Below, piece by piece: positions 16,784 to 25,124 of a DNA stretch of 64,000 nt. Below the pieces are notes generated by a model. The model was not told the DNA's origin and searched no databases. It was given only the letters and a program-made list of their open reading frames with translations. Within the stretch, counting starts at the first letter, position 1. The number at the start of each line of letters is the position of its first letter. Location of the stretch: assembly GCF_051027545.1 (NCBI RefSeq), contig NZ_CP194902.1, positions 2,914,001 through 2,978,000 on the forward strand, given 5' to 3'. A program made the position numbers and the translations under genes. This stretch comes from Methylocaldum sp002005105 (GTDB lineage Bacteria > Pseudomonadota > Gammaproteobacteria > Methylococcales > Methylococcaceae).

Positions 16784-16891
16784 AAAACATTCAAACCGGC
16801 CGGATTTCGTAACAAAGATAACAAGCGGCTTCGATCCGAATATCGGTCAAAAAACCCTATTCTTGGTAGGCTTTAGATGAAAAACGATCGA

Positions 16892-16907
16892 TGGCATGCC
16901 TTCTGCT
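16892..16907 (+). promoter_or_regulatory. Sigma54 promoter of the NfnAB-like gene
   Basis: TGGCATGCCTTCTGCT has GG and GC separated by 10 bases and a near-consensus -24 element (TGGCAT). It lies about 45 bp before the ATG at 16953. Confidence 0.8.
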
Positions 16908-16952
16908 TGAGACGGACCCAAATACCGTACGAGTCAAGGGGTAAATTCGATC

Positions 16953-19900
16953 ATGAATCTTACGCAGCGCTGCGCCACGGTCGGCGAGCCATTCGCCCGA
17001 CGCGACTTTACCTTGGGCGTTCCGGGTTTCGACTACCGGGACTTGTACGACCCGGAGCGTCTTAAGGAACTTTACGATGTCTTCGATGAGACTCTGGCGG
17101 CGGAAGACCCGGAGGTTCATCGCGCCTACATTGCTTGCCGCGAGGATAAGGACGGCAAGCTGCCTCCCGCCGAGGTCGCGAACGCGTTGCTCAGCACGGC
17201 GCCTTACCTCGGGCGCTTCGTCGCGCGCCTGTTCAACGTGGAAGGAGAGCGCGAGACTCAATGCGCCGCTGCGGCCCGTGAGTTCGAAACCGTTTTCGCC
17301 TACAAGAATTCGGTGGTCAAACGCGCCGCGCAAAAGTTCGACGCCGAAGCGCTGGCCGGCTTCGATCTCGATGAACTCGATTCCGCGATCGAAGACTTGA
17401 AGCGGATAAGCCTCGAGGATGGCGCGCCGGATCTCGATCCCGAGCAGGCGCTCGCTGTGGTCGCGATGCGGCTGGATGCGCTGGCGAAGCATTATCAGGC
17501 GCAGGCCAAGGGAGAAACGGCATCGTATCAAGGTGATGCCGACGCCGATGCAGCCGAGTTGCGCCAAAGTCTCAAAGCCGACGACGGCGCCCGCCTACGT
17601 TTCGCCGCGGCGCTAGCGGAGGCCGAGCACCCGGCTTTCGTCCAGCGGCTGCTCGATTGGGTGGAACGCTGGAGCTACGCGGCCCTGCACCATCCCACCA
17701 TCCGCGCGAAGGTCACGGATTGGGTCTCCCTGAAACAGCCGGAGCGCATCGATTACGAGCATCTGGTCGAATGCCATGCCGAACCGCGCAAGGGCTTCGA
17801 GGTGCTGGCGGGTCCTCTGGATAAACGTCGCCGGCGCGACGGGTTCGCCTTGACCGACCTACGCGCCTCGGCGCGCGAAGCGAATTACGAAGTGGATCGC
17901 TGCGTCATCTGTCACGAGCGCAACAACGATTACTGCTCCAAGGGGCAGCGCACCAAAGAGGGCGAGTTCCGCCACAATCCGCTGGATGTGACGCAGATCG
18001 GCTGTCCTTTGGAGGAACGCATTTCGGAAGCCTTCGCCCTGAAGCGGCAGGGAGACAACATCGCCGCCCTGGCCATGATCGTGGCGGACAACCCCATGGC
18101 CCCCGGCACCGGCCATCGCATCTGCAACGAATGCATGAAGGCCTGCGTGTTCCAGCGCGTCACCGAGCCGGTCAATATCCCGCAAGTTGAAACCAATATC
18201 CTCACGGACGTGCTGTTCATGCCGTACGGCTTCGAGATCTACAGCCTCCTGACCCGCTGGAATCCGCTGAATCTGAAGCGGCCTTACGCCCTGCCTTACA
18301 ACGGGAAGAAGGTCCTGGTGGTGGGCTTGGGACCGGCCGGCTATACGCTGTCCCACTATCTACTCAACGAAGGTTTCGGGGTAGTGGCCATCGATGCCCT
18401 GAAGATCGAGCCTTTGCCGGAAGAGCTGACCGGAAAGGATGCGGGGATTCCCGAGGCGGTGGACGATTTCCACATGCTGTACGAGAACCTTGACGAGCGC
18501 GTCCTGATGGGCTTCGGCGGCGTCGCCGAATACGGCATCACCGTGCGCTGGGACAAGAACTTCCTCAAGGTGGTTTATCTGACCCTGGCCCGGCGCCGAA
18601 ACTTCAGCATCTACGGCGGGGTACGCCTGGGCAGCACGCTGTCCATAGACGACGCCTGGGAACTGGGCTTCGACCATATCGCCATCGCCAGCGGGGCGGG
18701 CAAGCCGACCATGATCGGCCTCAAGAACAATCTCGCCCGCGGCATCCGCAAGGCTTCGGATTTTCTCATGGCATTGCAACTCTCCGGGGCGGCGAAACAG
18801 TCTTCGCTCTCCAATCTTCAAGTGCGGCTGCCGGCCGGCGTGATCGGCGGCGGCCTCACCGCGACCGACGCCGTAACCGAGCTCCTGGCATATTACCCGG
18901 TGCAGGTGGAAAAGACGCTCGACCGTTACGAGCGCCTCGTCGCCCGGTACGGAGACACCCAGGTTCGTTCGCGTTTCGACGGTGAAGAGTTGGCCATTTT
19001 GGATGAATTCCTGGACCATGGCCGCGCCGTTCGCGCCGAGCGCTGGCGCGCCGAAGCAACCGGGGAAACGCCCGATTTCGAGCCGCTCATCCGGCAATGG
19101 GGCGGCGTGACGCTGTTCTACCGCAAGGGCATGAACGATTCGCCGGCCTATCGCCAGAACCACGAGGAAATCATCAAGGCGATGGAAGAGGGTTTGGTGT
19201 TCGCCGAAGGCATGAACCCGCAAGAGGCGATCACCGACGAGTACGGTTATTTGCAGGCCGTGCGTTTCGAAAAGCTCGTCAAGCGCGACGACGGACGCTG
19301 GGTCGATTCGGGCGAACAGCCAGTGGTGCCCATGCGTACCCTCCTGGTCGCCGCCGGCACCTCGCCGAACACCATCTACGAAAACGAATTCCCCGGCACG
19401 TTCCAGCTCGACGGCAATTTCTTCCAGCGCTTCGAACCTGCGTGGAGCGAGAACGGCTCGCCGCAAATGGAAGCCAAGAACGGCTGGGGCATGCCGAAAG
19501 AATTGGTCCCGGCCCCCTTCACCTCCTATGGAAAGGACGGAAAGTACATCACCTATTACGGCGACAATCACCCGGTATACGCCGGCAACGTGGTCAAGGC
19601 CATGGCCAGCGCCAAGGACGGGTACCCTTACGTGGTCAAGCTGTTCGCGGAAGAACTCAGCCGCCTCGATGCCGCGGCGCAATCCGAGCGGGACGCGGAA
19701 CTCGCGGCGTTTCAGGCGCAATTGGACGAACTGCTGACGGCCAGGGTCGTGGAGGTCAAGCGGCTGACGCCCACCATCGTCGAGATCGTCATCGAGGCGC
19801 CCATGGCCGCCCGCAAATTTCAGCCGGGGCAGTTCTACCGGGTGCAGAACTTCGAATTCTACGCGCCTCGGCTGAACGGCACCTCGCTGGCAACGGAAGG

Positions 19901-20717
19901 CATCGCTCTCACCGGCGCCTGGGTGGACCGGGAGAAAGGCATGGTCGGCGTCATCGCCCTGGAAATGGGCACCTCCTCGCGCCTCTGCGCCACCTGGAAA
20001 CCCGGCGACCCGGTCGTGCTGATGGGACCGACCGGCGCGCCCACCGAGATACCCGAGGGCGAAACCGTGCTCCTGCTCGGCGGCGGCCTCGGCAATGCCG
20101 TGCTGTTCTCCATCGGCAAGGCGCTCCGCGAGAACGGCAACCGGGTTCTGTATTTCGCCGGCTACCGGAGCGCCCAGGATGTCTTCAAGGTCAAGGAAAT
20201 CGAGGACGCTTCCGACGTGATCGTGTGGTCCGTCGACAAGGGCAAGGGCGGTACTCCGATCTCCACCACCCGTCCGCAGGACAAATCCTTCGTCGGCAAC
20301 ATCGTGGAGGCTATGGTCGCCTACGCCAGCGGAGCCTTGGGGGAGATTCCCATTCCGCTCGATGCCGCCGACCGCATCATCGCGATCGGTTCGGACCGCA
20401 TGATGGCGGCGGTCAAAGCGGCTCGGTTCGGAGTATTGCAGCCCTATCTCAAGGAAAACCACGTCGCCATAGGGTCCATCAACTCGCCCATGCAATGCAT
20501 GATGAAAGGCGTGTGCGCCCAGTGCATGTGCAAGCAGACGGACCCGGAGACCGGCAAGGAGCGTTTCGTCTACACCTGTTTCAATCAGGACCAGGATCTG
20601 GACCAGGTCGATTTCCCGCACCTGAACGCCCGTTTGCGGCAGAACACGACTCTGGAGAAAGTGTCCAATTTATGGCTCGACTATCTCTTCGAGGCCAATC
20701 CGATGCCGCGCGATTGA
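16953..20717 (+). CDS. Fused NfnB-NfnA-like NAD(P)H/ferredoxin oxidoreductase, nif-regulated
   Basis: The 1254-residue flavoprotein has three parts. Residues 1-300 are helical and not recognised. From about 315 a GltD/NfnB-like segment carries cysteines ('CVICHERNNDYC', 'GCPLEE', 'RICNECMKACVFQR') that should bind [4Fe-4S] clusters. An FAD site follows ('KVLVVGLGPAGYTLSHYLL', about 450). From about 935 an NfnA/PyrK-like ferredoxin reductase domain starts ('FQPGQFYRVQNF', then the nucleotide site 'LLLGGGLGNAVLFSIG'). It ends in a [2Fe-2S] loop 'CMMKGVCAQCMC' near 1180. In known Nfn the two halves are separate subunits that bifurcate electrons between NADPH, NAD and ferredoxin. Context (sigma54/NifA promoter, bfd next) suggests it supplies low-potential electrons to nitrogenase, which is inference. 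Confidence 0.85.
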   Translation: MNLTQRCATVGEPFARRDFTLGVPGFDYRDLYDPERLKELYDVFDETLAAEDPEVHRAYIACREDKDGKLPPAEVANALLSTAPYLGRFVARLFNVEGERETQCAAAAREFETVFAYKNSVVKRAAQKFDAEALAGFDLDELDSAIEDLKRISLEDGAPDLDPEQALAVVAMRLDALAKHYQAQAKGETASYQGDADADAAELRQSLKADDGARLRFAAALAEAEHPAFVQRLLDWVERWSYAALHHPTIRAKVTDWVSLKQPERIDYEHLVECHAEPRKGFEVLAGPLDKRRRRDGFALTDLRASAREANYEVDRCVICHERNNDYCSKGQRTKEGEFRHNPLDVTQIGCPLEERISEAFALKRQGDNIAALAMIVADNPMAPGTGHRICNECMKACVFQRVTEPVNIPQVETNILTDVLFMPYGFEIYSLLTRWNPLNLKRPYALPYNGKKVLVVGLGPAGYTLSHYLLNEGFGVVAIDALKIEPLPEELTGKDAGIPEAVDDFHMLYENLDERVLMGFGGVAEYGITVRWDKNFLKVVYLTLARRRNFSIYGGVRLGSTLSIDDAWELGFDHIAIASGAGKPTMIGLKNNLARGIRKASDFLMALQLSGAAKQSSLSNLQVRLPAGVIGGGLTATDAVTELLAYYPVQVEKTLDRYERLVARYGDTQVRSRFDGEELAILDEFLDHGRAVRAERWRAEATGETPDFEPLIRQWGGVTLFYRKGMNDSPAYRQNHEEIIKAMEEGLVFAEGMNPQEAITDEYGYLQAVRFEKLVKRDDGRWVDSGEQPVVPMRTLLVAAGTSPNTIYENEFPGTFQLDGNFFQRFEPAWSENGSPQMEAKNGWGMPKELVPAPFTSYGKDGKYITYYGDNHPVYAGNVVKAMASAKDGYPYVVKLFAEELSRLDAAAQSERDAELAAFQAQLDELLTARVVEVKRLTPTIVEIVIEAPMAARKFQPGQFYRVQNFEFYAPRLNGTSLATEGIALTGAWVDREKGMVGVIALEMGTSSRLCATWKPGDPVVLMGPTGAPTEIPEGETVLLLGGGLGNAVLFSIGKALRENGNRVLYFAGYRSAQDVFKVKEIEDASDVIVWSVDKGKGGTPISTTRPQDKSFVGNIVEAMVAYASGALGEIPIPLDAADRIIAIGSDRMMAAVKAARFGVLQPYLKENHVAIGSINSPMQCMMKGVCAQCMCKQTDPETGKERFVYTCFNQDQDLDQVDFPHLNARLRQNTTLEKVSNLWLDYLFEANPMPRD

Positions 20718-20741
20718 ACGACGATGATTTGAGGCATCTCC

Positions 20742-20990
20742 ATGTATATCTGTATCTGCAAAGCGGTTACCGAAAGCCAAATCTGCGAGGCGATACGCTC
20801 GGGGGCGTGCACGCGCAAGGAGATCACCGACTGCCTCAACGTCGGCACCGCCTGCGGCAAGTGCAATCGCGAGATTCGAGATCTATTGCGCCTCGCCCAA
20901 TCGGAGAGCGGCGGCATCCCGAGGGTGCGGGCGGGCGAGGCGGCGGGTTACGGAAGCCGGGCAAGCGGCGGTCAGGAGCTCCGCTTGTAA
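20742..20990 (+). CDS. bfd: Bfd-like [2Fe-2S] protein
   Basis: The 82-residue protein begins MYICICKAVTESQICEAIRS and has 'TACGKCNREI', giving the C-x-C...C-x2-C ligand set of bacterioferritin-associated ferredoxin. The C-terminal 30 residues are a low-complexity, Gly/Arg-rich tail absent from the classical 64-residue Bfd. It starts 24 bp after the big oxidoreductase and probably shares its NifA-dependent transcript. Bfd releases iron from bacterioferritin, so a role in iron supply for nitrogenase is plausible. Confidence 0.88.
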   Translation: MYICICKAVTESQICEAIRSGACTRKEITDCLNVGTACGKCNREIRDLLRLAQSESGGIPRVRAGEAAGYGSRASGGQELRL

Positions 20991-21187
20991 GAACCGCCGG
21001 CTTTAGCGTTCGGCAGGTTGGTTCGGTATTCGGGGACGGCCGTTTGCAGCGGGAAGCAAAGTCGTCCCAGCTTAGAGAACGTTTTGGTATTCGCCATGTT
21101 TTGCCGCGGAACGGTTGTTAGGTCGCCGTTTCGCGGTCTTTTTTTCATTTGGTTTTCGGGTTTGCGGCCGTAAGTTCCAGATCTAAG

Positions 21188-21250
21188 TTCGTGCTCGACT
21201 ATCCACAATTCCCGTGGACAACCCTGTGGATAAGCTTGGGGATGGACAGC
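21188..21250. other. Cluster of DnaA-box-like sequences in a 600-bp gene-free region
   Basis: A perfect TGTGGATAA (21235-21243, the inverse of TTATCCACA) lies near CTATCCACA (about 21199-21207), with a weaker GTGGACAAC in between. No dnaA, dnaN or parAB gene is nearby, so I do not call an origin. The rest of 20991-21608 shows no gene that I can support. Confidence 0.4.
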
Positions 21251-21608
21251 GCGGTCGCCCATTCCTTCGGGGTATTCGTCAGCTTGGTCAGGTTCTGTTC
21301 AAGTTTGATGACAAATTGCTATGTCATTGATTGTTCGGGCGCGTCAGCGACCTGACCTTGAATCAAAGGCTTAGGATCGGCATGTCGGCAGAAACCGGCG
21401 CACGACGAGATTGTTACATTCTGGCAGTGGATAACGGACCGTCCTGTATCGAATCCGTCGCAGCATAAGCCGATCTATATTGTTTCCATAGGATGGCATT
21501 ATGCTAAAAGAAAAAAGCGATTATTTCCTATTTAGGTACGAAAATAGCCAGCACAGCCCCGAAGTTTTGGTTATGATTATTTCCGTAATTTAAATGATGG
21601 AGGTGGTT

Positions 21609-21812
21609 ATGCATATTTTGTTGCTTATTGGGATCGTCCCATTCGTATTGCTGTTCGTGGCGGTAAGTTTTTTTGTTTTGATGGCGGTGGCCGCTGCCGT
21701 AGTTGAATTCCCGCTGATCGTGCTCTTGCTGATCGCCGTGGGGCTCGGTTTAAGTCGCAAAGTCCTGCCGAATCTGAGCAAAAAGCCGAACACGCTATGC
21801 GAGCAGATGTAA
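21609..21812 (+). CDS. Small two-helix membrane protein
   Basis: This 67-residue hydrophobic protein begins MHILLLIGIVPFVLLFVAVS and has a second hydrophobic segment 'VEFPLIVLLLIAVGLGL'. It ends in a short basic tail. GGAGGTGG ends 2-3 bases before the ATG at 21609, a strong but close ribosome site. A terminator hairpin follows at 21839. No family was recognised. It stands alone between the bfd gene and a NifA-type promoter. Confidence 0.6.
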   Translation: MHILLLIGIVPFVLLFVAVSFFVLMAVAAAVVEFPLIVLLLIAVGLGLSRKVLPNLSKKPNTLCEQM

Positions 21813-21838
21813 TGCCTTGGTTCTTATCAACGTCGACC

Positions 21839-21875
21839 AAATCCCAGTCCCTTCGGCTGGGATTTGTTGTTTTAG
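21839..21875 (+). terminator. Rho-independent terminator
   Basis: AAATCCCAG and CTGGGATTT form a perfect 9-bp stem around a TCCCTTCGG loop, followed by GTTGTTTT. It closes the small membrane-protein gene just before the next NifA site. Confidence 0.8.
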
Positions 21876-21894
21876 CGACCTGAAAATCGTTTCT

Positions 21895-21910
21895 TGTAGC
21901 CTTTCCGACA
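21895..21910. promoter_or_regulatory. NifA upstream activator site 3
   Basis: TGTAGCCTTTCCGACA is an exact TGT-N10-ACA. It is about 43 bp upstream of the sigma54 promoter at 21953, which is closer than usual but in the right order. Confidence 0.65.
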
Positions 21911-21952
21911 GGTGAAAGGCGAGTAGCCTTTTAGAAATCAACAAGCTAGAAG

Positions 21953-21968
21953 TGGCATTGCCATTGCT
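21953..21968 (+). promoter_or_regulatory. Sigma54 promoter of the nif-linked small genes
   Basis: TGGCATTGCCATTGCT has GG and GC 10 bases apart and a TTGCT -12 element. Transcription would begin near 21980 and read into the ORFs at 22004 and 22135. Confidence 0.8.
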
Positions 21969-22003
21969 TGATTCCTGGCGGACCAAAGCCGATGGGATCA
22001 GGC

Positions 22004-22117
22004 ATGAAATCGACCATAAACTTCACCCGACTGCTTCACAAAACGGTTTCCGAGCCTAGCAAGGAGCCGAAACCCGGGACTCCGCTTCGCGGAACCGCCG
22101 AACCGAGCCTTGGTTGA
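22004..22117 (+). CDS. Possible 37-residue leader ORF
   Basis: This short ORF starts about 25 bp after the predicted sigma54 transcription start. Its product begins MKSTINFTRLLHKTVSEPSK and ends with a Pro/Gly-rich tail. An in-frame ATG lies four codons upstream at 21992. There is no strong ribosome site (GGGA at best). It stops 17 bp before the next gene. It could be a true small nif protein, a leader peptide or chance. Confidence 0.35.
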   Translation: MKSTINFTRLLHKTVSEPSKEPKPGTPLRGTAEPSLG

Positions 22118-22134
22118 ATCGCCGGGGCCCTGAC

Positions 22135-22512
22135 ATGAATACTACCGAGCCGATGATGAAAGCCCATCAGCTTTTGGGCGAAGCTATTTGCGCGCGGCTG
22201 ATCACGGAAATTCACGGATTGGGGTTTCTGCCGGAACAGATCACGATGAAACCGGTTTTCAGCGAGGCCCGCTTCGAAACCAGCCGCGATCCTTTCAGCG
22301 GCAAGGATACCCTTTGTGCCTATTGGCACCATCCGAACGGACACCGGGTCGGCGAGATGAAGTTTCATGCCGATGGCACCTTCTTCGCCGAATACGATGT
22401 CGTTTTGCCACACCCTAAAGACCCGCGCTGGTTCGTAGAGGGCGTGGTCGCCTGGGGGCGTGATGATGTCATCAAATCGGAACCTAAGCTGTTGCCTGCG
22501 CTAGGGGATTGA
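22135..22512 (+). CDS. Conserved-looking small protein under a NifA/sigma54 promoter
   Basis: The 125-residue soluble protein begins MNTTEPMMKAHQLLGEAICA. It has an alpha/beta second half ('FSGKDTLCAYWHHPNG', 'VGEMKFHADGTFFAEYDVV'). No family was recognised. Translation could also start at a TTG at 22114, but the ATG at 22135 is preferred. The promoter upstream predicts expression only under nitrogen-fixing conditions. No catalytic motif is evident. Confidence 0.65.
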   Translation: MNTTEPMMKAHQLLGEAICARLITEIHGLGFLPEQITMKPVFSEARFETSRDPFSGKDTLCAYWHHPNGHRVGEMKFHADGTFFAEYDVVLPHPKDPRWFVEGVVAWGRDDVIKSEPKLLPALGD

Positions 22513-22866
22513 TTACGCCTCGTCGCAAAGAGCCATTTTGATATACGCGGTTCCCGATCAAAAAAGGCTTCGCAGGCGCGGCTCATCCCATACAGGCTAC
22601 CGTTGAAACTCAGTGCGTAGGGTGATTCGCACAGCACAAACCACCGAAACCGCATCCTCGGATTTTTACCGCTGCGTTGTAGGATGGGTACCGGATCGAT
22701 GACAGCGGCCATTCGGCCGGAACTGGAATCGGACAAACCCCGTTTGCCGTCGAGCCGAGGCGCGGATGGTCCTGATCAAACCGTTTGATCAAGCGAAGCC
22801 CGGCCGCTGGGCCAGTAAAGTGCAGCGTCCTCGTCGAAAGATCCTCCAACGCCCATCAGGCAGACC

Positions 22867-23832
22867 ATGAACAATCCTTACGAAATCTACGATCTGTTAC
22901 AGGATTACGCCTCCAGTCCATCGCCGGTTCGGGAGGTATTGATCGGGCTGGTATGGACCTATTGCGAGGCCGACGCCGTCGGATTGGCAATGAGTCCCGG
23001 CATCCCCACCCGGACGCTGCCCTGGGCCGGGACCCTGAGCGGAAAATCCCTCTCCGGACTGGTAGCGTGGGTTCGCGACTTCGATCCCTATCGGGCGACG
23101 ATCGGCATGGCGGCCGTTAATGCCGGCATCAATCGCCTGCAACTTCCGCCGCCCGGCGTTACGCTGGCGCCCCACCCGGAAGGCGGGAACAATCTAGCGG
23201 TTTTCGAACACTTCTTGTCCGAAATGAAAGGACGGCGCGTCGTCGTGATCGGCCGCTATCCGGGGCTGGATCGATTTGCCGCCGAGCACGGGCTGGACCT
23301 CACCGTACTGGAGCGCCAGCCGGTGCCGGGCGACCTGCCCGATGCAGCCTGCGAGTACCTGCTACCCGAGGCGGAATGGGTATTCATCACGGCGAGTTCG
23401 ATTCCCAACAAGACTTTCCCGCGCTTGGCCGAGCTGTCCCGCAACGCCGTCAGCGTGCTGATGGGGCCGACTACGCCGTGGCTGCCGGAGTTCTACCATT
23501 TCGGCATCGATTATCTGGCCGGCGTCGAAATGTCCGACCATGAATCCCTGCGCCGAACCGTGGCGGAAGGCGGCGGCGTGAGGATCTTCGAAACAGGCTT
23601 GCGCTACCGCGTAGCGCCGCTCACGCCCGCCGCCACCCAGGAATGGACGCGCCAGCTCATCGCCCGCACCGTACAGGAGAAGGAAAGTCTGAAACGGGAT
23701 ATGACCGCGTGGTATGACGCTGGAAATTCCCAGCGCTTCCCCGATTACGATCGTCTCGAAGCCTCCAACACCCGATTATCCCGGCTCGACACCTGTTTCA
23801 AGCGGCTGTGGGACGAGCATCGCGATCGATAG
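22867..23832 (+). CDS. DUF4213/DUF364 Rossmann-like protein (putative heavy-metal chelation family)
   Basis: The 321-residue protein has an N-terminal DUF4213-type domain ('YCEADAVGLAMSPG', 'AATIGMAAVNAGIN'-like region, about residues 25-100). A C-terminal Rossmann-like DUF364 domain follows ('GRRVVVIGRYPGLDRFAAEH', then 'YLLPEAEWVFITASSIPNKT' and 'VLMGPTTPWLPEFY'). Members are found near metal-transport and nitrogenase genes and are annotated as possible metal chelators. Its position between NifA-driven genes and nifLA suggests a role with molybdenum or iron. The 354-bp upstream gap contains imperfect palindromes and no strong promoter. Confidence 0.82.
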   Translation: MNNPYEIYDLLQDYASSPSPVREVLIGLVWTYCEADAVGLAMSPGIPTRTLPWAGTLSGKSLSGLVAWVRDFDPYRATIGMAAVNAGINRLQLPPPGVTLAPHPEGGNNLAVFEHFLSEMKGRRVVVIGRYPGLDRFAAEHGLDLTVLERQPVPGDLPDAACEYLLPEAEWVFITASSIPNKTFPRLAELSRNAVSVLMGPTTPWLPEFYHFGIDYLAGVEMSDHESLRRTVAEGGGVRIFETGLRYRVAPLTPAATQEWTRQLIARTVQEKESLKRDMTAWYDAGNSQRFPDYDRLEASNTRLSRLDTCFKRLWDEHRDR

Positions 23833-24050
23833 GCCGAACCGCAGACGGGGCTTTAGTCAAACCCTTACTTGCCGAGGTAAGGATTTCGTTTTATTTTCCT
23901 CACAAACAGTAAGTTAACTTTATTTGGGGACGAGGGATGGCCTTCGGCCGATGGCCCATGAAAAGGGGACTGGGCCATTTTCTACTTAGCGTTTAATCTG
24001 TTACCGCCCTGGACATTTCAGTACGAGTGTGGGTACCTGGACACGAACGG

Positions 24051-24210
24051 CTAGAGCGTTTTCCATCCCGGTGTACGGGTTCGTGGCAGGAGGGGAGAAC
24101 GTAGGTCGGCAATCCCTTGCCGACAAAGCCCTTCGCCGAGCCGATACGTCGGCAAGGGATTGCCGACCTACATATCCGAATCCCTTACACTGATTCGGAA
24201 AACGCTCTAG
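24051..24210. repeat. MITE-A copy, best preserved (160 bp)
   Basis: CTAGAGCGTTTTCC at the left is matched by GGAAAACGCTCTAG at the right. Next inward are GTGTACGGG/CCCTTACAC-like arms and a long perfect palindrome around 'GTAGGTCGGCAATCCCTTGC'. As RNA it forms one long hairpin. It sits in the otherwise empty gap 23833-24356. Confidence 0.85.
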
Positions 24211-24356
24211 ACGCAATGGTATCCGGGTAAATAAAGGTATAAAACACAATAACAGATTGGTGCCGGGCGACTGCGTTATTTCTCGGCGATGGCGGATGCC
24301 GAAACGTATCGCCTTGGAAACGACATAATCAACTCATAGAGCGGGAGGAGGTAATT

Positions 24357-24887
24357 GTGGATCAATTTGAACTTAAAGATCTTTTCCAAAATTTGGCGAA
24401 CGACGAGTTTCGACCTGTATTAATCATCGCGGCGATCGCCATTTTATTAATCATTCTGCTTATCGTGTATTTGCTCGTGCGTAGCCGAAGTAAACGCGCC
24501 ATCGTTGTGGACAAAATGCCGGTGGATTTACGGAAAGCGCCGGAGAGCGAAACGCGGGCTGACTCGCCGAAAGCACCGGCAAGAGAAATGCGGGTCGATT
24601 CGCCGAAAACGCCGGCGAACGCGATGCGGATGGATGCGCCGAGAGCATCGGTAGCCAGGCGGCCTCGCCATAGTATTCCGGAGGATTCGGTGCTCAGGCG
24701 ACATCATATAAACCATATTAAATACATGATCGAGACGACCACCTTTCCACGTCCGACCGATAGCGTGCTGCGCCGCCATTACGACCATTTGATCGCGAGC
24801 GAGCTGGAAGCTTGCCTAGGCAACGAGGCTCTCATGGACAGGTTGATTTCGCGTTACGAGGAACACAGGCGGAACGCGCGAAGCTAG
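24357..24887 (+). CDS. Membrane-anchored protein with internal 12-residue repeats and a duplicated PxDSVLRRHY motif
   Basis: The 176-residue product starts at GTG (24357) with a very good GGAGGAGG site. Residues about 19-42 form one membrane helix. Then come three imperfect 12-residue repeats of the type 'APxxEMRVDSPK' (about residues 60-97). The soluble C-terminus contains 'PEDSVLRRHHINHIKYMIE' and 'PTDSVLRRHYDHLIASELE', two copies of one helical motif that I have seen in uncharacterised proteobacterial proteins. No function is known. It lies downstream of a MITE and convergent with nifA. Confidence 0.7.
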   Translation: MDQFELKDLFQNLANDEFRPVLIIAAIAILLIILLIVYLLVRSRSKRAIVVDKMPVDLRKAPESETRADSPKAPAREMRVDSPKTPANAMRMDAPRASVARRPRHSIPEDSVLRRHHINHIKYMIETTTFPRPTDSVLRRHYDHLIASELEACLGNEALMDRLISRYEEHRRNARS

Positions 24888-25124
24888 AGCATTTCATCCG
24901 CATTAACAGTATTCCGCGCGGAATGCGCCGTATTCGGCAATCCTTTTGCCGACGATTCGTCGTGTCGGAAAATCCTTTGCGTCGGGAAGGGATTCCCAAC
25001 CTGCCGAGCCGGCATGGGCTGAATAAGAAACGTAGGATGCGGTGACCGAAGGGAGCCGCCCTGCGACTCGGCTCAGGACAGGCATCTTTCGAACATAGGG
25101 CGGCAATCCTTTTGCCGGCGAATC

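Noticed and set aside
18360..20621. Minus-strand ORF of 753 codons inside the oxidoreductase gene
   Set aside because: The opposite frame encodes clear FAD, NAD and Fe-S motifs; this frame has only low-complexity His/Arg/Gly sequence.
19097..21121. Plus-strand ORF of 674 codons overlapping the oxidoreductase in another frame
   Set aside because: It is Arg-rich nonsense composition, it overlaps bfd as well, and it has no ribosome site.
21188..21250. Chromosomal replication origin
   Set aside because: Too few boxes, no AT-rich unwinding region and no dnaA, dnaN, gidA or parAB neighbours. It is kept only as a DnaA-box-like cluster.
22808..22824. Possible sigma54 promoter before the DUF364 gene
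   Set aside because: GG-N10-GC can be drawn, but the -24 and -12 elements are far from consensus and there is no nearby TGT-N10-ACA.
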